Assembly (NCBI GenBank): GCA_049724395.1
Contig: JAUGWO010000024.1
Coordinates: 62,001 to 126,000 of the forward strand
Direction: 5' to 3'
Origin: Spongospora subterranea f. sp. subterranea
Lineage: Eukaryota; Endomyxa: Phytomyxea; Phytomyxea; Plasmodiophorida
DNA: 64,000 bases
How positions within the stretch are numbered: position 1 is the stretch's first letter; each line of letters starts with the position of its first letter. Position numbers and translations under genes: made by a program. The notes below the pieces were generated by a model. That model saw nothing but the letters and a program-made list of their open reading frames with translations, did not search any database and was not told the DNA's origin. This document shows, one piece after another, positions 1-10,436 of the stretch.

Positions 1-300
1 GCTGCTGACATATAATATTGTATGACAGATGAATAAATCACATATTGTAAAAACACCAAAATGAAGTTCATTAATAGACGAAGGCGATTATATGGTCAAC
101 TCTGGCGACGTGATGATTGAAAGTTGATATATCTTCATCGGTTCAAAAGAAAGGTGAAAAGAACAATCAATTGGTTAAGGTGTTAGATAATACTGCTATG
201 TGGAGCGTTTTTGAACAAAGGCACTGTGTGAATGGGGATGCCCTGAGTATTGAAGCACATCAATCGGCGATCTAACGATCACGAGAGAGAGCGTCAAAAG
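1..300 (+). repeat. Copia-associated terminal repeat, copy 1
   Basis: A block that recurs inverted at 5410-5648 and, for its first part (about positions 25-88), directly at 5938-6001. Copies share the start of a TG-type end, a stretch around the words GAATAAATCACAT and TAGACGAAGGCG, and a second block ending in CACGAGAGAGAGCGTC. Because a copia RNase H remnant lies just after the third copy, I read this as terminal or 5' leader sequence of a Ty1/copia element. It is old and diverged. No complete element is present. Confidence 0.45.
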
Positions 301-407
301 AAGAAAAACAACAGAGCGAATGTATTGAAAAGGGAATATAAACAGAATAGAAGAATTTTGCGATTATGCACAAATCTTATGATAAGCATTTTGGTTCGAG
401 AGGACGG

Positions 408-955
408 TCAGGCATCAATGTCGTCATCAGGAGATGAGGACACGCCATCCTCATCATCAGCATAATCAAGTTTGTCACCTTTAGGAGATATTGGATTATG
501 AACGTCGTCAAGCGGAAGGATAATGCTTACCAGAGCGCCGCTGTTTCCTCTGTTTACTGGCGCTCCGCCGATCGTGATCAGAGGAATATTTCTTATGATC
601 GTGACGCCAATTCTGACGCGACGAATGTTTCTTGTGGGCACGTCGAGGACGATGATGTATTGCAGACGACGCTTGCGACGAGAGATGATCCTTCAGGCGA
701 GACATATGATAACTACTGGGCAACACAAATATCAAAAATTACAAAGGGGTAAGTCCAATGATGGACTGACGACATGGGCACCCTAATCATGTTGTTGAAA
801 AGCGCGGGGGCAGTTTCGATGATGTCATGTTTTTCAGATCGAGTATCGCATTCCGGTTGTGAGATAGAGATCCTAGCGGTGCCATCAGGATCGGCATAGC
901 ATAGACCGAATGATATGACAATGCAGAGGCAAAGAGCAGCTGAACGACGAGACAT
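408..955 (-). CDS. Possible spliced small secreted protein, unknown
   Basis: The reading frame from 955 starts MSRRSAALCLCIVISFGLCYA, a good signal peptide (basic n-region, hydrophobic core, small residues before the cut). It stays open to about 713. A second open stretch on the same strand runs from about 690 to 408 and ends in an acidic serine-rich tail (DYADDEDGVSSSPDDD). A short GT-AG intron around 712-790 could link them, but I could not fix the junction in frame. No family recognised. The signal peptide is the main support; composition of the second part is biased and it may be chance. Confidence 0.3.
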
Positions 956-1430
956 GATGTTTATGAGAATGGCGAGGACTTACTTCATGGTCGCAAGATG
1001 ATGCCCGGTTTGGACCCTGGGTCCATGGCGGACTCTAAACTACACTTGACCAGGTGTCATCCCCAGTCATGGATGAGCCCCCAGTTTATGACAAAGTCGA
1101 GTCAGAGAGACTCCAGGTTTTGCTGAGTCGACTCCGACTGACTCGGAATCGACTCAGTGTAACGGGGATTGGCGTAGGGACTAGGGGGCTTCCGGCACGG
1201 CAAACGCTGCACTGCCTGCACAACCCGCTGCGGACCGCCAGACGATGACGAAGAGTCTGAAATTAACCTTTGCGATGAATCTGAGTCCGATGTTATCGAG
1301 TGCGGGCGCCATTATGTGTCCGAGAACGAGGGTGACGGTCTTTCATTTGGCTGTCGAGTTCGTCTGGGGGTACTGTACCCCTCTCTGAGGACAATGCTCA
1401 TATTGAGCAGATTACTGTAAATGGACAGAA
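956..1430. other. Gap: GAGTC-rich segment, no gene seen
   Basis: No convincing reading frame. Positions about 1096-1165 are dense in GAGTC/GACTC words in alternating orientation. Similar GAGTCCGACT words recur near 59850-59900 next to another hAT remnant, so this may be transposon terminal or subterminal sequence; that link is a guess. Confidence 0.35.
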
Positions 1431-1434
1431 ACAA

Positions 1435-2530
1435 TTGGGTTGCAAACACTGCAATGCCAAAAAAGTCAAGCAGGTTTGTTCTTACGCCCATGATCCGATT
1501 TCCATAATACCGTCTACCCAACCCATCACATTTTTAGTTATGGGGAACCAAGAATACGTTCACCATTCGTCGGCATTTGAGAAGCAAACACAAATGAAGT
1601 GTACTGTCTTGACCCAACGCAGAAGAAGCTGACCAACGGGTTTGTGAAACTTTCTCAAAACAAAATTATTGAAAGAAAGAAAGCAGGTCCACCCATGAAA
1701 AGTCAACGTGTAGTCAGGTAATGATCGTTTGATCAACTGGATCATACAATCATTCACAGCTGTTCAGTGTCGTGGAGCAGATTGATTTTGTCGATTTCTG
1801 CGCATCTTCAGCAAAAGATCGTACATGTTCCTTATGCAAAGCGTTGTAATTCTTGGTCAATGCAAGATTTGTCGATCCATTGTCTGCGGTTATCGTCCAC
1901 ACAGATGAATGCAAATTAAGATGCATGCCGCTAAGAGTTAGATAGAGCAGCTGCCAGACGCTCAGAAGCGTGAGGATATAGCACTCTGATGAATTCAACA
2001 ATGATAGACACAATTCCCCAATTGTCGTCAATGAAAGTAACGACGATATACCCTAAAAGCGCTTAAGTTTGGTAATTACAATAAAAAGGTTAATGTACAG
2101 ACCTCACTTAACGGCAGAAGTCCACATATCAGTCATGATGCCACACTTGAGACACATGATGTGTCTTAAAAGACACAAGCAAACTTTGACACATGTTCTA
2201 AGGTATCGCAGAAATCGACAAAAATTAACCTGCTGGACCACACTGAACGGCTGCGAAATGATTAATGATCCAGTTGATCATGCTTTCTTTTTTGCAATGA
2301 TTTTGTTCCGAGAAATTTTCACAAACCCGTTGGTCAGCTTCTTCTGTGTTGGGTCAAAACAGTGCACTTCATGGTGTTTGCTTCTCAAATGCCGACGAAT
2401 GGTGAACGTATTCTTGGTTCCCGATAATTAAACTGTGATGGGTTGGGTAAACGGTATCATGGCAATCGGATCATGGGGTAAGAACATATCTGCTCGACTT
2501 TTTTGGCATTGCCGTGTTTACAAACTCCAT
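1435..2530. mobile_element. hAT-like transposon remnant, inverted duplication
   Basis: Positions about 1440-1820 and 2150-2530 are diverged inverted copies of one another. The plus strand of the left arm reads a short Cys/His-bearing segment (GCKHCNAKK) followed by HHSSAFEKQTQMKC, like the BED-type zinc finger of hAT transposases. Between the arms, the minus strand at 1750-2031 reads VWTITADNGSTNLALTK, which resembles the second catalytic aspartate region (TDN-type) of hAT enzymes. No intact transposase, terminal repeats or target duplication could be defined. Family call is tentative; the inverted duplication itself is plain. Confidence 0.45.
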
Positions 2531-2950
2531 TGTTTGCGTCCATTTACAATGATCATTTCAATATGAGCTGTTCGCGGAACGCCAGTTGACGTCACCTGGA
2601 TGGCTACACAGGGTGATGATGAACGTCCGTATTCCTGGAGTAAATCGCAAGATGTTGTCGGTAGGATGACAACCAGGGATGGTTGATCTTAAGACAAAAA
2701 GTCCTCTGGCCAGCCAACCCTACGCGACCTGGTTTCGCCTTCGGCTCATCAGGCCACCGCGCCGGTTGCCGTCCTTTTCCTCGGTGCTTCAAAAGGGTAA
2801 GGACGTCCCTTTGTAAGTCCGTTTTCGACCTACCGAGGGTCTTTAATTCTTATTTTGATTGATTGCCTGTTATAAAGGTTTTTTTCTTTCAATTATCTTA
2901 TTTTCGCTAGTCGTATTGCTGTACACGGCGAACGGCTATACCAGACGGTC
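2531..2950. other. Gap: nothing recognised
   Basis: Between the hAT-like remnant and the gypsy fragments. Only short frames are open on either strand, none with a motif, and I see no direct or inverted repeat longer than about 20 bases. Confidence 0.4.
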
Positions 2951-2959
2951 ATGCGCCTG

Positions 2960-5345
2960 CATTACTTTATACTTTAACTAATGGCGATGTTCGAATGAGA
3001 TGATCGACGAGGAGCGTCAACAAGATGGACAAGAGGTCCCGGTGGCAAAGAGTCGGGGAGCAAGAGGCTCGAAGTGGGCAAGAGGCCCTAGACATTTTGA
3101 TGAGTGAAAGCCAGAGCATGAGGGTACAATTGGCCGCTTTGATGAGCATGGTGGAGCAATTTACCACGTTGCTCGTGGAAGAGAGGATTCAATGCATTCC
3201 AGTTCACAAGGCTGGCGACAACCTTAGATACTGACGGATGGCTGGAACACTTTCGATCAGGGCGGAGGCAGATGGCCCCATATCCGACGCGTTCAAGTTG
3301 AGGGAGTAGTTTAATCATTTGGAAGGGTTGGGGCTCTCAGTTGCGATTGCCCAACCTCCTCCCATATCGTGCGATGGTACAATGAAGTCGTTACGATCGA
3401 TCTTCGTTCGAGGGGATGCGCAACACGAAGTCTTCAGGCCTTCGAGGCGCTAGAGCAGGGGCCCAGGCAGACGGTCGAAGAATAACGATGACACAGTATC
3501 TGCCATTCGCGATTATCCTGCGCCTACATCGACAACAGACGTTAAGAGTTTCTTGAGCATGGCAGGATTCTATCGGATGACGGGTTTTCGAGCTGTGAGT
3601 TCGTTGCTTCGATCATCGTTTATCTGGTGGGATGCGTCCCAAGCAGCATTCGATGATTTGAAGGAAGCACTGGTTTCTGCCCCAGTCCCGCGACATCGGG
3701 ATGAATAATTACATTGCTGGAACTGATGCCTCTCTACTTGGACTTGGAGCGACCAGTCGGCCATACCGTTAGCGGGAACGTTTTTTAAGAGGTTCATCTG
3801 TGTGTATGGATGTCCAAGACGAACTCTTACTGACCAGGGACAGAATTTCATGTCGGTTGCTTTGCCAGACTTCTTGAGACACCTTTACGATACGCAAACA
3901 TGATTACGGGCACGTGTTGATCCCAATCGATGGGTCGATCTTGATAGCAAAGCACGGAATTGTTGCCCTTGAAACCCGTGCATTCTTTCCAACGAAAACC
4001 ATTCGAATTTAGACTGTACGCCGTTATCCTCATTTGATGTATCCAAAGCAGTTTGGTCAATTCTGCCAATGCAACCGAATGATATTTTGTCCCTTTTCAG
4101 TAAGACATCCATACACACAGATGAATCTCTCAAAGAGCGTTCTCGCTAACGTGATCGCCGACTGGTCGGGGGAACAGCAATCGCCTCTGCCCCAATTGGT
4201 ATCAACCGCCATCATTGTTAGTAAGTACTTGTTCCCTGCTGCCGTTATAGGTAGCGATCCAACAAAATCAGCGCCACCACACCAAAAGGGTGACTCGCGA
4301 CCATGGAAACTCGTAATCCATAATAATTTTGCAAATGAGGTTTCGCCAGGCTGCCCTCCTTACAGGCTCGAATCCACCCGAAAACATCATTTGTTTCCCA
4401 ATCCAGAAGTACCGCTTGAAGCTGAGTGGCACCATAAGATCTCGTCCATCACCAAGGATTCAGTCGGAGGTTTAGCGGTACGAACGCCTTGTTATCCACC
4501 ATCACGACTTGGGACTCCGAACTTGAACTTCGACCCAGGAGATGAGACAAATGTGGCCGGTAATCCCTCGATAGCGACAATGTGCTTTTTGGATTATTCA
4601 ACAATAGACCTCGCACTTGATTAACCAACTCGTCCTGGATTTGACACTTAATAACGTTCGTCAGCTCCAATTCATCAACAGTGGGATCATCCTGCTCATC
4701 GGAATGATCGGCCTGTTGCTCTGCATCCCGTCCCCGAAATCATTCATGAAAGCATTAGCATTGAGACAGGTAACAGATTTCGTCGAATCAAACCGGCAAT
4801 GGTTGTCGCGACAGTGCATCTGCAACGGCATTCGTGGACCCCTTTCGATAGACAATCTCAAAATCGTAATCGGACAGAAGCAGAGCCCATCGGACAAGTC
4901 GTGACGGATGAGTCGCAGTCTGAAGCCACAATAGAGATCGTTGACCGGTTTCGACGGCAAAATGAGAGCCATGAACATACGTCGAAATTTGGTGAGGGCG
5001 AAAACAAAAACGCCAGTTCCTCCAGCTCCGGCAAACTGTAGTTCTTTTCCGTGCAGCCTGGCGAAACCTGATGTGCTGAACCATTATGGATCACGAGTTT
5101 TCCATGGTCACGAGTCATCCTTTTGGTGTGATGGCGCTGGATTTCGTTGGATCGCTACCTATAACGGCAACAGGGAACAAGTACTTACACTAACGATGAT
5201 GGATGTTGATACCAATTGGGGCAGAGGCGATTGCTGTTTCCGAACAGTCGGCCATCACGGTAGCGAGAACGTTCTTTGAGAGGTTCATCTGTGTGTATGA
5301 ATGTCCAAGACGAACTCTTACTGACCAGGGACAGAAGTTGATCAA
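2960..5345. mobile_element. Ty3/gypsy fossil, rearranged
   Basis: Fragments of a Ty3/gypsy element in mixed order and orientation: a gag-like piece (about 3025-3470, plus), the reverse transcriptase/RNase H joint (about 3500-3740, plus; FLSMAGFYR, WDASQAAFDDLKEAL), integrase pieces (3770-3900 plus, 3848-4330 minus, 5060-5345 plus; LLTDQGQNF, HVPVIMFAYR) and an RNase H end (4790-5000, minus; DYDFEIVYRKGSTNAVADALSR). The integrase segment at 4000-4340 is an inverted copy of 5060-5345. Clearly dead and old, with many breaks and at least two internal inversions or duplications. No LTR pair seen. Confidence 0.85.
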
Positions 5346-5409
5346 GTGATGATCCATTCGTGGACCCTTCCTTCCCTGCAGTGTAGCATTTGCAGTAGGG
5401 ACACAATCA

Positions 5410-5648
5410 TGGCGATCTTTTGACGCTCTCTCTCGTGATCGTTGATCGCCGATTGATTACTTCAGTACTCAGGGCATATCTAACACCTTGACCAATTGAT
5501 TGTTCTTTTCACCTTTCTTTTGACCGATGAAGACATATCAACTTTTAATGATAACGTCGCCAGAGTTGACCATATACTCGACTTCGTCTATCAGTGAACT
5601 TCATTCGGTGTTTGTAGAAAATGTGATTTATTCATCTCTGTCAACAAT
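5410..5648 (-). repeat. Copia-associated terminal repeat, copy 2 (inverted)
   Basis: Reverse-complement match to positions 1-300, beginning TGTTGACAGAG on the minus strand. It lacks a block of roughly 50 bases present in copy 1. It directly abuts the gypsy integrase fragment on one side and a mariner-type end on the other. Confidence 0.5.
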
Positions 5649-5650
5649 AT

Positions 5651-5690
5651 TACTCCCTCCGTCCCATAAAGTCTGATCGGTACGAAATAA
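5651..5690 (+). mobile_element. Orphan Stowaway/mariner-type terminal repeat
   Basis: TA followed by CTCCCTCCGTCCCATAAAGT matches the consensus end of plant-type mariner (Stowaway-like) elements and resembles the ends of the complete mariner at 17962-19571 (CTCCCTCTGTCCCGTATGAA). I found no matching opposite end downstream, so this is a truncated or solo end. It shows that a second, distinct mariner family has been active. Confidence 0.5.
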
Positions 5691-5934
5691 CGTCATCCCT
5701 TTACTGCAGCTCGTGCCACCGATTATGCATGATCTTTTATTGACTCACTCCTTCTATTATCGCTTGGTCAACTTCAAGAGTGGCTGGGACGGAAGTGCGC
5801 CCATGGAGGGATCTTGTAATCGATCCCTCCACCCTTTTGCATGGTTCGAATTATGCATGCTTCCCGTTTTGCAATGTCGTCAGAAGCAGCTAATATATCG
5901 CCTGGCGTTGTTCGTTGCTCAATACTACGATATG

Positions 5935-6290
5935 TTTTGACAGAGATGAGTACATCACATTTTGTACAGACACCGAATGAAGCTCACTAATAGACGAAGG
6001 CGGGTTTTGGGATAACCTACTTGAGAAACTACCTGATCATCGACTGGATGGAGCACCTATTGTATACGGCGATAATCAAGCCAGCCTGGCCTATGCCAAT
6101 AATAGCGGATTAGTTGGACAAGCGAAACATATCGCTACGCGGTATCATTTTGTAAAGACGAAATCGCGCAAGATCGAATTCAAACACAATATATACAGAC
6201 AGATGTCAATACTGCCTCATTGCAAAAGTACTGAGGTTTTGTGGCAAAGTCGAAAGAAAAGCGGGACCTCGTACACAAAAATATTTGTAC
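5935..6290 (+). mobile_element. Ty1/copia fossil, RNase H end
   Basis: A short copy of the terminal repeat (5938-6001) is followed by a copia RNase H segment reading GDNQASLAYANNSG and ATRYHFVKTK, the conserved end of copia Pol before the 3' terminal repeat. Only this tail is present. Dead and old. Confidence 0.8.
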
Positions 6291-6466
6291 TATGATTCTG
6301 CTAGAATACTGGTTCCATTCATTGCTGTCAACATTGACTGATTGTGTCGTATGTATTAACGCAAATCTCGTGAGTTCGAAACGTCCCAGACCAATATTCG
6401 GAATTTAGCGTGAGTGATCGTTCTATTTCCGACTCCTCCAGGTTCGGTACAGTCAAACCACTATCC

Positions 6467-6590
6467 AAGTCCGTAGCGATTAATCCAGGTCCGTCGCCAA
6501 TATTAAAAACGGTCTGGCATAGGCCCGTCACGGTTAATTTAAGTCCGTCACGGTTAATTCGGGTCCGTCACTGTCAATCTAGGGCCGACA
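6467..6590 (+). repeat. Degenerate ~20-bp tandem repeat
   Basis: At least three adjacent copies of a unit near GTCCGTCACGGTTAATT at about 6520-6585, with weaker copies back to 6467 (GTCCGTAGCGATTAATC). It lies within 50 bases upstream of the start codon of the oxygenase-like gene, so it could be promoter or leader sequence. Confidence 0.6.
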
Positions 6591-6634
6591 ACTGGCGATC
6601 TTGTCCACGATCATCCAATTTGATTTTGATTTGT

Positions 6635-7828
6635 ATGGCTCTTATAAGAGGCACAATGTATATCATATTATCAATTATATGGCTGGGCATGTGTTCGGCT
6701 GGCAATTGTCAAGAAGAAATGGACACGTATTCTGCTGTCCACTGTCAACCAGAGACGGACATGCATTCTGTTGTCACCCGTGAAGGAGGGATGAACATGT
6801 TCGGATCCATTCAAACTGGCCCATTCGACACGAACCAAAACTACTATGTGGATGTAAACCTGAAGGCAATGAAGCCATCAAAGGACGTGTTCATCAAGGG
6901 GTGTATTGACACTCTGCACTCGCACAACAAATTCGGTGTGCTCAAATTGCCGCCGGAGATAACCGTTGGGATCGCAGAACTGATGGACAAACAGGAACAT
7001 CAATTCAAAAATGATTTTCACAAGATACTCCAGTCATTATTTGATGGAGGGCTAAACCAGGATAGCTCCAAACGGATAGTGATTCCTTTGCGAATGGTGC
7101 GGCATACCATACAAGATTTATATGTTCCCGTTCCCCATATTGATATACTTCACGATGCCACTATTGAAGAACTTCTGACGCAATACGGGTACTTCTCTAT
7201 GACCTTCGTTGAACTCGCGACCCAGAATGCGTTCGTTAGATCCAGGGCTCTCGAATACTACGATGGCAACGTTGAGCAATGCGTAATCGATATGCTGACG
7301 ATCGAACACACAATGAACATCTGGACGCCAATTACGCCTGTCAACATATGGCCATTGGCGTTCACACCGCCTGATCAATGCCCTCCTAGTCGCACCATGG
7401 TTCATTATGTAGGGAATGTGCAACCAATTCAGATTCTTTTGCAGCCCGAAACAAACGATTGGTACACGAGAGCGAACATGCAGCCTGGAGAAATATATGT
7501 CTGGGATTCGAGAAGGGTCGCCCATGCTGCCGTGGATATTGCTGATGGTGCAGAAGGTGGTCGTTCATCCGTTTCATCGGTATTGCTGATCCTGGTCCCG
7601 AAAGCGGATCACAGGCCACCGACCAGAACCGGCCCCAAATGCAAGCAATTATGCTATTCTAAAAGGTTCTTGCATCTAACCAAGTTTTTCTTCCCCGATG
7701 AAGATTCAACAGTTCTATTGCGCCGAATGGGATATACACGACACTGCAATGACCTGTCCCAAAGATTTTCGTCATCTCCATCACATATCACCACCAGTTA
7801 TGATTCCGAATATGATCAATTTTATTGA
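6635..7828 (+). CDS. Putative secreted CmcJ/NvfI-like Fe(II)/2OG oxygenase
   Basis: A single uninterrupted 397-residue frame. I chose ATG 6635 (or 6656) because the protein then opens with a clean signal peptide (MYIILSIIWLGMCSAGNC). The frame is open upstream to 6410, but that stretch crosses the degenerate tandem repeat. The middle has PHIDIL at about residue 170, then MNIWTPITPVNIWPLAF at about 228 and GEIYVWDSRRVAHAA at about 289. This order (HxD, an IWxPI-PxxxWPLA block, then a distal His in a DSRxxxHAA motif) matches the CmcJ/AsaB family of bacterial and fungal non-haem iron oxygenases. The family assignment is inference from motifs. A signal peptide is unusual for it and implies an endomembrane or secreted enzyme. 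The C-terminus (last 80 residues) is low in recognisable motifs. No intron is needed. Confidence 0.5.
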   Translation: MALIRGTMYIILSIIWLGMCSAGNCQEEMDTYSAVHCQPETDMHSVVTREGGMNMFGSIQTGPFDTNQNYYVDVNLKAMKPSKDVFIKGCIDTLHSHNKFGVLKLPPEITVGIAELMDKQEHQFKNDFHKILQSLFDGGLNQDSSKRIVIPLRMVRHTIQDLYVPVPHIDILHDATIEELLTQYGYFSMTFVELATQNAFVRSRALEYYDGNVEQCVIDMLTIEHTMNIWTPITPVNIWPLAFTPPDQCPPSRTMVHYVGNVQPIQILLQPETNDWYTRANMQPGEIYVWDSRRVAHAAVDIADGAEGGRSSVSSVLLILVPKADHRPPTRTGPKCKQLCYSKRFLHLTKFFFPDEDSTVLLRRMGYTRHCNDLSQRFSSSPSHITTSYDSEYDQFY

Positions 7829-8440
7829 CCTTCCCGTGAGCTGATTTGTCCTAATTGTGATCTCCAGCCCTACTTGACGCCAATCTTACTTGAGCCAACT
7901 AAAGTCTGTATAAACTGTCAAATTTGAGAATGAAAATGGCATTTAAATTAAACTGATAGAGCTTGACTAATTTGGTTTTTCTGTGAGAGAGATGAAGACT
8001 TGGTTAAGGTTCTTCTGTTTTGAGGAAATAGTCGTGCGAGGGGTTTCGAAGTTTAGGGCTTTCAGGGTATTCAGTTTATCAGTAAAACCCTACAAATCCC
8101 CAGCAGCAACACTTCTGATAGCAGTTTGCGTATTCTTTTGAGCACCTGAAAGCATTCTTCCGATACGCCAATGCCCATGAACGACGCCCACAAAGACTGA
8201 ATTAACGTCTGCCGTGCAACGACTGATTTTTTCAAAATACATTGAAATGTATTTACTGGTGACCACACGTGAACCCAGCAAAACTGGGTTTTTTCACCAG
8301 AAACATGTTCCTCGACGCATATTGTGTAAATAAAAGTGTAAACAAAATTGAGCTTAAATACCTCAATTGAGGTTGAATCCGAGTGACACGCCGCGCACTG
8401 GACATGATACCTACCGCGGAATTCGAGACTGTCAATAGAA
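7829..8440. other. Gap: 3' flank and unresolved sequence
   Basis: Downstream of the oxygenase-like gene. A minus-strand frame at 8071-8718 is long but reads oppositely to a better spliced plus-strand model further on, and I see no family motif in it. A GT-AG pair on the minus strand (about 8285-8365) keeps the frame open, so a minus-strand gene ending at 8071 remains possible. Confidence 0.3.
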
Positions 8441-8469
8441 GATGCGTCCAAGCAGGCGCATGCCATGAC

Positions 8470-9234
8470 TGAGGCAGCGTGCGATTGGGTACAAAACCGC
8501 GTACGATACAGGAGTTGGCGAGCCAATTGGGAGTAATGAAAGTGCCTGGGGCACTTCCAATACGTTCCGCGATTGCGATATTGCTGCAGCCGAGTGCGCC
8601 GAGCGCGTCTACCTGGCCTCTCGCACTGCTGACGCAGGTGAGTTTGCCCGAATATACAGGAAGGAATCACACATGATCTGTTGATAAGCTGATGCGAATT
8701 AATTTTGTTACTGATCATGTCGATTGATATTTTGAAACCAATTATTTCGGCTCAATTTGTTTGTGCGTTAATTAATGGGGCTTGACAATAGATCTGTTTC
8801 GATAATATGTCTTACCAGTTGATTGATTTAGATGATAGCATTCCAAATCGGTTTTTCATGGTACCATTGCTTTTTTGTATTGCTCGATTGGTTTTATCTC
8901 TTGTTCTCCAAATTGCCTTTTTAATGTTCCGCACGAGATTCATTGTGCACTTTATATATTCTCACTCACTATCTCGTTCATTTCAGTTCTATCAGCTTTC
9001 TTGAGGCTGCATTGCCGTTCTATATTCTTTTTGCACTGTCGTCTGACAGTAATAGCTGATACTTTGTATTTTGTTTCAGAATTGACTAAACTCCCGTCCG
9101 TCAAACTCCTGCTGTATTTTCACGCGCTCCAAGCTCGTGGCTGCATGACACTGCTACTCTCATATCATCCCGAAGTTCGCATTTCTTTCATCACTCCAAA
9201 TTTTGCCATCCATGCAATCTACGAGCGATATTGA
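8470..9234 (+). CDS. Possible spliced unknown gene
   Basis: Four blocks join in frame: about 8479-8640 (ELASQLGVMKVPGALPIRS), 8817-8848 (LIDLDDSIPNR), 8987-9048 (SISFLEAALPFYILFALSSD) and 9081-9234 (KLTKLPSVKLLLYFHALQ, ending IYERY). The splice sites are GTGAGT/TTACCAG, GTTTTT/TTTCAG and GTAATA/TTTCAG; the last intron would be only 31 nt. The 5' end is not found and no family is recognised. The acceptors are strong, pyrimidine-rich sites; the proteins are ordinary in composition. Other frames in the first block also look coding, so the model is tentative. Confidence 0.3.
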
Positions 9235-9245
9235 TCGCACCTTTG

Positions 9246-9305
9246 TCCGACGTTTCAACTGCGTTATTGATCATATCCGACGTTTCAACTGCGTTATTGA
9301 TCATA
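9246..9305 (+). repeat. Perfect 30-bp tandem duplication
   Basis: Two identical 30-base units starting TCCGACGTTTCAACTGCG at 9246 and 9276. Exact identity implies a recent event. It lies just after the end of the preceding possible gene. Confidence 0.9.
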
Positions 9306-9790
9306 TGACACCTCCAAACAATCACTATCAAAACTTTCTGTCAGCATCTATTGCGAATACATTTGCCGCATTTTCAAGATCAAATTGTTTGCTGTCATGA
9401 ACTCCCGGTTCGCGGTGCATCCGGGTTCTTTTCTCATATCCTTCTGTGGCAAATTTTGGTTTTGTTCATTCACTACACCCGAGTCGTAAATTATCTTTAT
9501 GCCCACATTGAAGTAAACAAGAGCATGATCTTCAATGCGGCTTTGGCTACAGTGTGCATTCGCCATACCCTGGTGCCTTTATTGCCATCTTTGTGACTTG
9601 AACGTTTTTTGTTCATGTTTTCAATGGCACTTCAACCATGTCCGTCAGCAAACCATTAATCAATTGTCTTTGGTCAAATATAAACTCAGTAGCATCACTT
9701 TTATCTGGTTTTCGGCAGGAATAGAATTCCTGCACCAACTGGATAAGACATCCAGTTTTGATAGTTTCCAAACTTGATTATGTCGAACTC
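9306..9790. other. Gap: nothing recognised
   Basis: AT-rich stretch with several short frames on both strands and no motif. Pyrimidine-rich tracts on the plus strand look intron-like but I could not build a gene. Confidence 0.35.
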
Positions 9791-9799
9791 TCTTATCAT

Positions 9800-10235
9800 C
9801 ACCTCTTGTAGACGAGCGACAGCGCCGATCTCAACCATTCATTTACGTTGGGTTTCACAAACTCCCAACAGGTTTGTAATCCAAATTCTGACCCCTTGAC
9901 AGATTGTAACTTCCAGAGGCGTAATGCTTAGTCCACATACATCTCCGACGACCATCCGGAGTGCTCTGTTGCCTTGACTTTGTCAAAGTCTTCACGAAAT
10001 TTCGACACACACTCGCGAAACGAGTTCCATCTCGATGTCAACGCGGCTTCGTTCCGTTCGTTGTCGCCATCAGGGACTTCAGACCTGTAAAAGTCGTAGA
10101 TTCGTCGCCAAAACTTGCCTGCTTTCTGACCAGTTCCCGATAATCGATCTTTTGAAACCGCTATCCAGGCACGACACAACAGTTTATCCTCATCTGAAGA
10201 CCATTGCCTCCCTCTCCCATGGTGTCGAATACTCG
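9800..10235 (-). pseudogene. Harbinger-type Myb/NAM-associated protein, interrupted
   Basis: The minus strand reads RQWSSDEDKLLCRAWIAVS, then KFWRRIYDFYRSEVPD and TSRWNSFRECVSKF. This is the trihelix/Myb-like domain accompanying PIF/Harbinger transposons and NAM-associated proteins of plants, oomycetes and other protists. The frame stops with TAA near 9929, yet the same frame then continues with EFGLQTCWEFVKPNVNEWL, which matches the expected next part of the domain (a conserved W followed by a P-x-W-like motif). I therefore read it as a gene broken by one in-frame stop. No DDE transposase partner was seen nearby. It acts, when intact, as the DNA-binding partner of the transposase. Confidence 0.65.
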
Positions 10236-10436
10236 CAGACTATATAGAAATAGAATAAATTGGTGTGCTATTTTGGCATCCGTGGAAAAATAGAATTTAA
10301 AAGTTCAATAAGAATTATCTGGTGGGAAGAATAGATTGAGCAATAGAACCAACGGGTGAGAACTGGAGATGGTATTACAGTACAGTTTAACTTGCTATTT
10401 TTAAACCTGCGAAGAACCCCGCAAAGATGCCAGGAC

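Noticed and set aside
5780-5810. GGGACGGA near 5787 as the partner of the lone mariner end at 5651
   Set aside because: Only eight bases match and the rest of the end is absent.
6410-6634. 75-codon N-terminal extension of the oxygenase-like gene
   Set aside because: It crosses the degenerate tandem repeat and would bury the signal peptide inside the protein.
8071-8718. 215-codon minus frame as a gene
   Set aside because: No motif, and its first half is opposite to a plus-strand splice model with better sites; left as unresolved.
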